This document shows positions 60,500-64,000 of a DNA stretch of 64,000 bases, piece by piece. Each line of letters starts with the position of its first letter. Within the stretch, counting starts at the first letter, position 1. Source of the stretch: Nitrospirota bacterium (GTDB taxonomy: Bacteria > Nitrospirota_A > Leptospirillia > Leptospirillales > Leptospirillaceae); assembly GCA_021838585.1 (NCBI GenBank), contig JAKCDE010000004.1, forward strand, positions 76,633 to 140,632, given 5' to 3'. The notes under the pieces are model-generated. The model was not told the origin of the DNA and did no database searches. It was given only the letters and a program-made list of their open reading frames with translations. Made by a program: the position numbers and the translations under genes.

Positions 60500-61165
60500 T
60501 TGGACAAGACAGCACTTCTTATACTTGTGAGACACGGTGAAAGTGTCTGGAACAAGGAAAACCGGTTCACCGGGTGGGTCGATGTCGACCTTTCCCCCCG
60601 CGGAGAGGAGGAGGCCCGAATGGCCGGGAAACAACTGGCGGCCTACCCCGTCTCCCGGGCCTTTACCTCAAACCTGATGCGGGCCCAGAAAACGCTCTCA
60701 CTCATCCTTGAGACATCGGGCCATCGCAGTGTTCCGGTAGAAAAGTCCGAGGCACTAAACGAGCGCCATTATGGGGATCTTCAAGGTCTGAACAAGGACG
60801 AGACCGCCAAAAAATACGGGGCCGAGCAGGTTCACATCTGGCGCCGGAGCTACGATGTGGCTCCCCCCGGCGGAGAAAGCCTCAAGATGACCAAGGACCG
60901 GGTGCTCCCTTATGTGCATGCATCCATCCTCCCGGCTCTCTTGCGCGGAGAGAACTGTCTCGTGGTCGCCCATGGAAACTCCCTTCGCGCCATTGTGATG
61001 GAACTCGACCGGATGACCCGGGAACAGATACTCGAGCTCAACATCCCCACGGCGACCCCCATCGTCTATACCCTGGGACTTGTGAGTCCGGAGAAGGAGC
61101 AGATTCCCGGCCTGCCCGGTCTCACCGTTCTCGGAAAAAAGATTCTCGATGGACCCCCGTGCTGA
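60500..61165 (+). CDS. gpmA: 2,3-bisphosphoglycerate-dependent phosphoglycerate mutase
   Basis: The 221-residue protein has the phosphohistidine motif [49 protein letters not shown] and the second His in VVAHGNSLR. It interconverts 3- and 2-phosphoglycerate. The TTG start at 60500 has GGGAGG 6 bases upstream. It is somewhat shorter than the E. coli enzyme (about 250), missing part of the C-terminal tail. Confidence 0.93.
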   Translation: MDKTALLILVRHGESVWNKENRFTGWVDVDLSPRGEEEARMAGKQLAAYPVSRAFTSNLMRAQKTLSLILETSGHRSVPVEKSEALNERHYGDLQGLNKDETAKKYGAEQVHIWRRSYDVAPPGGESLKMTKDRVLPYVHASILPALLRGENCLVVAHGNSLRAIVMELDRMTREQILELNIPTATPIVYTLGLVSPEKEQIPGLPGLTVLGKKILDGPPC

Positions 61166-61280
61166 CGACCGGGACGATGCCCGGCACCGGAGACTCAAGA
61201 TCCTTATTCTTGTCGTCAAGGCGGGTTTCGGCATCATGCTGTTCTATACCGTCTGGTCCTATCTCCACTCCCCGACATGA
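61149..61280 (+). CDS. Small single-pass membrane protein (43 aa)
   Basis: The frame begins inside the end of gpmA and encodes a charged N-terminus ([15 protein letters not shown]) and one helix (about 18-38, [21 protein letters not shown]). The ribosome site is weak, so translation may depend on gpmA. A strong terminator follows 5 bases after the stop. No family is known. Confidence 0.45.
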   Translation: MDPRADDRDDARHRRLKILILVVKAGFGIMLFYTVWSYLHSPT

Positions 61281-61285
61281 AGACA

Positions 61286-61317
61286 AAAAAGGCCAGGGTC
61301 AAGACCCTGGCCTTTTT
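61286..61317. terminator. Bidirectional rho-independent terminator
   Basis: GGCCAGGGTC (61291-61300) pairs with GACCCTGGCC (61303-61312), flanked by A and T runs on either side. It ends the isc-to-gpmA strand and the converging minus-strand gene. Confidence 0.9.
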
Positions 61318-61343
61318 CATTTTTCTGACGATTTCCTGTCGAA

Positions 61344-61847
61344 TCAGTGGCCGATGAAGAGGGCCCCCCCATGGCTTGATGCCCCCATGAAAAAGAGCAT
61401 GGGGATCGAAAGCATGACGTTCACCCGGCTGGCCAGAAAGGCGACACGCCCGGCCTTGGCTTTTTCCGCCGCTTCGGCGGGAACGAGTCCGATGACTTTC
61501 TTCTGGTTCGGCCAGATGAAGACCCATACGTTGAAGAGCATGATGGTTCCGAGCCAGGCCCCCATGCCGATCACCGCCGCGCTCCCGTGAAGGGTAAAGG
61601 CGTTCAGGAGGATATGTCTCTGTCCGAGGATGGAAAGTCCGAAGAGAACGGTCAGGACAGCCGCCCACCGGAAGAACAGCAGCGCGCGGGGAACCAGATT
61701 CTTGAAGGCGTCGGCCTTCGCTTCTGGCGAGGCAGCCTTCAAAAAGGCGGCCTGGACGAAGTTGAAGTAATAGAGAAGACCGATCCACATGATGCCGGCC
61801 AGAAAGTGAAACCAACGGACGATCAGTTCAGGTGCCTGGGATTCCAT
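61344..61847 (-). CDS. Membrane protein of the urate-oxidase N-terminal (PuuD-like) family
   Basis: The 167-residue protein has four membrane helices, opening with WFHFLAGIMWIGLLYYFNFVQAAF, typical of the Urate_ox_N/PuuD membrane domain, whose histidines may bind heme. It lacks the C-terminal cytochrome c domain of full PuuD. Short stand-alone forms are common in autotrophs and may serve electron transfer; the role here is unknown. A 32-residue membrane peptide gene is just upstream. Confidence 0.65.
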   Translation of the reverse strand: MESQAPELIVRWFHFLAGIMWIGLLYYFNFVQAAFLKAASPEAKADAFKNLVPRALLFFRWAAVLTVLFGLSILGQRHILLNAFTLHGSAAVIGMGAWLGTIMLFNVWVFIWPNQKKVIGLVPAEAAEKAKAGRVAFLASRVNVMLSIPMLFFMGASSHGGALFIGH

Positions 61848-61880
61848 GTGATTGACTCCTTGTTCGGGAAGGGTTCCGGG

Positions 61881-61979
61881 TTAGTGGTTGACGAGTCCTT
61901 TGACGACAAAAAAGAGGATGCCGGTTAGCACAAATCCAGAGATGACCGTTCCCCACAGGGAATCGAGTGGGTTTTTCAT
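61881..61979 (-). CDS. Small membrane peptide (32 aa)
   Basis: GGAGG lies 5 bases before the ATG. The peptide is MKNPLDSLWG followed by one hydrophobic helix (11-27) and a basic/His tail. It directly precedes the PuuD-like membrane protein gene (33-base gap), so it may be a small partner of it. No family is recognised. Confidence 0.55.
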   Translation of the reverse strand: MKNPLDSLWGTVISGFVLTGILFFVVKGLVNH

Positions 61980-62164
61980 GTTGACCTCCATTTAGAACAA
62001 TTAATTTGTGAATGTCGCAAGATTATCTGGTGTATCCTTCACGACAATGAGTGACCCTCGCAAACCAGCATCTTTCAAGAATAGTGGCATTCAAACTTCC
62101 TTGTCAATTTACACGTGATGTTCGGAAATGCTACTCTTCGGAAAATGAATTGCTCCCCTTCTCG

Positions 62165-62251
62165 GCCGGAGTGGCGAAACAGGCAGACGCAAGGGACTTA
62201 AAATCCCTCGACCGAAAGGTCATACCGGTTCGATCCCGGTCTCCGGCACCA
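62165..62251 (+). tRNA. tRNA-Leu (anticodon TAA)
   Basis: Acceptor stem GCCGGAG pairs with CTCCGGC. The stem GGGA/TCCC encloses CTTAAAA, giving anticodon TAA for UUA. A class II variable arm is present and CCA is at 62249-62251. A broken integrase begins 101 bases downstream. Confidence 0.95.
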
Positions 62252-62352
62252 GTAATTAAGCCATTTTAATCAAAACACTCTTCCAACCGAAAATTAAATT
62301 GTCACCCAAACAGAGAAAAAGTAAAATCGAAACATCCAACGGGGAGGGTGAT

Positions 62353-63296
62353 ATGGCTACATTCCGCAAAAGATCGGGATCCTGGCAAGCTCTTGTCTTT
62401 GATACGAAAGCCGCCGCCGAGGCCTGGGCGAAAGTCACTGAAGCCGAATTGGTCCGGGGCGTTTTTGTTTCAAGAAAAGAAGCGGAGAATACGACTCTTT
62501 CCGAGGCCCTGGACCGGTACGAACGGGAAGTTTCCTCCACGAAGAAGGGCCACCGTCGGGAAAAGACCCGGATTTCCATCTGGAAAATCACCCTTTGGCA
62601 AAACGGGTTCTAGCAAGCATTCGTGGAAACGACATGGCCACTTATCGGGATGACCGCCTGAAAGCCGGATATTCGTCCAATACCGTCCGTCTGGAACTGG
62701 CGATCATTTCCCACCTGTTCGAAATTGCCCGGAAGGAATGGGGAATGGAAGCCCTCCACAATCCCGTAAAGTCGATCCGGATGCCCTCACCTCCTATTGG
62801 TCGTGACCGGAGGCTTCAACCGGGAGAACTGGAAAAGCTCCTCGAATCCTCATCCGAAGAAATGAACCAGGTAATCCGATTCGCCCTGGAAACAGCCATG
62901 CGACGGGGAGAGATTGCCGGGATAACTTGGGAGATGGTGGATCTCAAGAAACGGATCGTGACGCTCCCGGAAACAAAAAACGGACAAAAGCGGATCGTTC
63001 CCCTCTCCTCCGTTGCCGTGGCAATCCTCAAGGAACGACTGAGCACCCGACGAATTGACGGAAAAGTCTGGGACATCGGCCTGGACGCGATCTCACAGGA
63101 CTTCGCCAAAGCCTGTCAAAAAGCGGGGATTTTCGGACTTCATTTTCACGATCTCCGGCACGAGGCCACAAGTCGGCTTTTTGAGAAGGGTTTTGATACG
63201 ATGGAGGTCAGAACGATTACCGGACATAAGACGCTTCAGATGTTGGCGCGGTATACTCATCTCCGGGCGGAGGACCTTGCAGAGAGGCTACAGTAG
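62353..63296 (+). pseudogene. Tyrosine recombinase/integrase, frameshifted
   Basis: ATG 62353 follows GGGGAGGG. The first 87 residues end in a TAG at about 62611, but the protein clearly continues in another frame from about 62595 (LAKRVLASIRGNDMATYRDD). A single-base shift near 62600 (in ATCACCCTTTGGC) separates SAM-like and catalytic domains. Catalytic residues are intact: Arg in [21 protein letters not shown] and Tyr in ARYTHL. It is a close relative of the pseudogene at 9536-10503 and also lies next to a tRNA gene. It could be revived by one indel, or reflect a sequencing error. Confidence 0.8.
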
Positions 63297-63373
63297 TTTG
63301 TTTATGGGAAAAGTTTCATCTAGGATGGCACACAAGGAGGCAAAGCCAATAAGTTCAACACGTTGGAGAATCC

Positions 63374-64000
63374 ATGAGATCAAACTTTTCGGGAAAGGCA
63401 GCCTTTCTTTGGTCTGTTGCCGATCTGCTCAGGGGAGATTACAAGCAGGCTGACTACGGAAAAGTCATCCTGCCCTTTACCGTCCTTCGCCGATTGGATT
63501 GCGTTCTCGAACCCACGAAAAATCAGGTTCTCCAGGAATATGAATCCAGAAAAAATTCCGGGATCACAGACCTCTCCCCCTTTCTCCTGAAAGTTTCGGG
63601 CCAGAAATTTTATTCTACGTCACGCTTTTCCTTCTCCAAACTCTTGGATGATCCCCAGCATATCCGACAGAACCTTGAGTCCTATCTTGGAGACCTTTCC
63701 GAGAACGCCAGGGATGTCTTCGAACGGTTCCGATTCGGAGAACAAATCTCCAACCTGGACAGCAAGAACCTTCTTTTCATGATCGTTCAGAAATTTTCCA
63801 CGATCGATCTTCATCCCGATAAGGTTCCCAATGAAGAGATGGGGCTCATCTTCGAAGAACTCATCCGGAGGTTTGCGGAAACCTCCAATGAAACGGCCGG
63901 AGAACATTTCACCCCCAGGGAAGTGATCCGTCTCATGGTGAACATTCTCTTTGTTTCCGATGACGAGGCCCTATCCAGATATGGAGTGGTTCGTTCCCTT
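63374..64000 (+). CDS. hsdM: Type I restriction-modification methyltransferase HsdM, 3' end outside window
   Basis: The open frame starts with ATG 63374 behind GGAGA and runs off the window after 209 residues. It has the HsdM N-terminal domain (DYGKVILPFTVLRRLDCVL, about 33-51), a helical region, the EELIRRFAETSNETAGEHFTPREVIRLMVNILF segment (about 158-190), which precedes the SAM-binding motif I. The methylase and specificity and restriction genes should follow. Its position behind a tRNA-Leu and integrase remnant marks a defence-carrying genomic island. Confidence 0.9.
   Translation, partial: MRSNFSGKAAFLWSVADLLRGDYKQADYGKVILPFTVLRRLDCVLEPTKNQVLQEYESRKNSGITDLSPFLLKVSGQKFYSTSRFSFSKLLDDPQHIRQNLESYLGDLSENARDVFERFRFGEQISNLDSKNLLFMIVQKFSTIDLHPDKVPNEEMGLIFEELIRRFAETSNETAGEHFTPREVIRLMVNILFVSDDEALSRYGVVRSL

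Overview
The window is GC-rich, gene-dense DNA from a Gram-negative bacterium, shown by lipoproteins, a TolC-type outer-membrane factor and a beta-barrel protein. My best guess is a Leptospirillum-like iron-oxidising acidophile (Nitrospirota). The grounds are the aprA-aprB-sat cluster, the Cus-type efflux pump, the tRNA-Ser/SRP RNA/dnaX/ebfC/recR order and the protein style. This is inference from memory, not a database result.

Layout. 1-4.7 kb: the end of a degenerate GGDEF protein, a small membrane protein and a minus-strand operon (DksA-like, SDR, MDR, TPR lipoprotein, an odd DapF homologue). 5-9.4 kb: tRNA-Ser(CGA), a sigma-54 activator with a candidate -24/-12 promoter before a 37-residue peptide, tadA, and tRNA-Ser(TGA) and (GCT). 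9.5-13.6 kb: an accessory patch with a decayed tyrosine integrase beside tRNA-Ser(GCT), a diguanylate cyclase and an intact IS630-type element. 13.6-20.2 kb: mscS, three DsrE/F/H-like proteins, tRNA-Ser(GGA), SRP RNA, dnaX-ebfC-recR and prfC. 20.2-26 kb: a CusCBA-type RND efflux operon. 27-35.7 kb: mazG, SDR, TrpD2-like, HD-GYP, tusA, a DsrE-like protein, phosphoesterase, a second degenerate GGDEF protein and lpdA. 35.9-43.6 kb: initiator tRNA, envelope proteins, ettA, a glutamine amidotransferase, a RecD/Dda-like helicase and divergent XRE regulators. 43.6-47.3 kb: aprA-aprB-sat and a 39-residue membrane protein. 47.6-50.6 kb: a CorC-type transporter and two unknowns. 50.6-61.3 kb: a complete isc operon (iscR-iscS-iscU-iscA-hscB-hscA-fdx-iscX), then an unknown, mrp, truA, gpsA, a DUF971 protein and gpmA. 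61.3-64 kb: small membrane proteins, tRNA-Leu(TAA), a second decayed integrase and the start of a type I restriction hsdM.

Most striking observation. The iscS in the otherwise textbook isc operon has lost the PLP lysine (Leu203) and most other PLP contacts. It keeps the mobile cysteine loop (Cys326), the substrate arginine region and the IscU-binding C-terminus. It therefore cannot work as an ordinary cysteine desulfurase and may be a persulfide carrier or scaffold. The window also encodes TusA-, DsrE- and DsrEFH-like sulfur carriers, which suggests a desulfurase-independent sulfur supply.

Other notable points are a DapF homologue with both catalytic cysteines replaced by serine, two degenerate GGDEF proteins that keep the RxxD inhibitory site while the active-looking cyclase lacks it, a full set of four tRNA-Ser genes within 11 kb, and two related, independently broken integrases each next to a tRNA 3' end.
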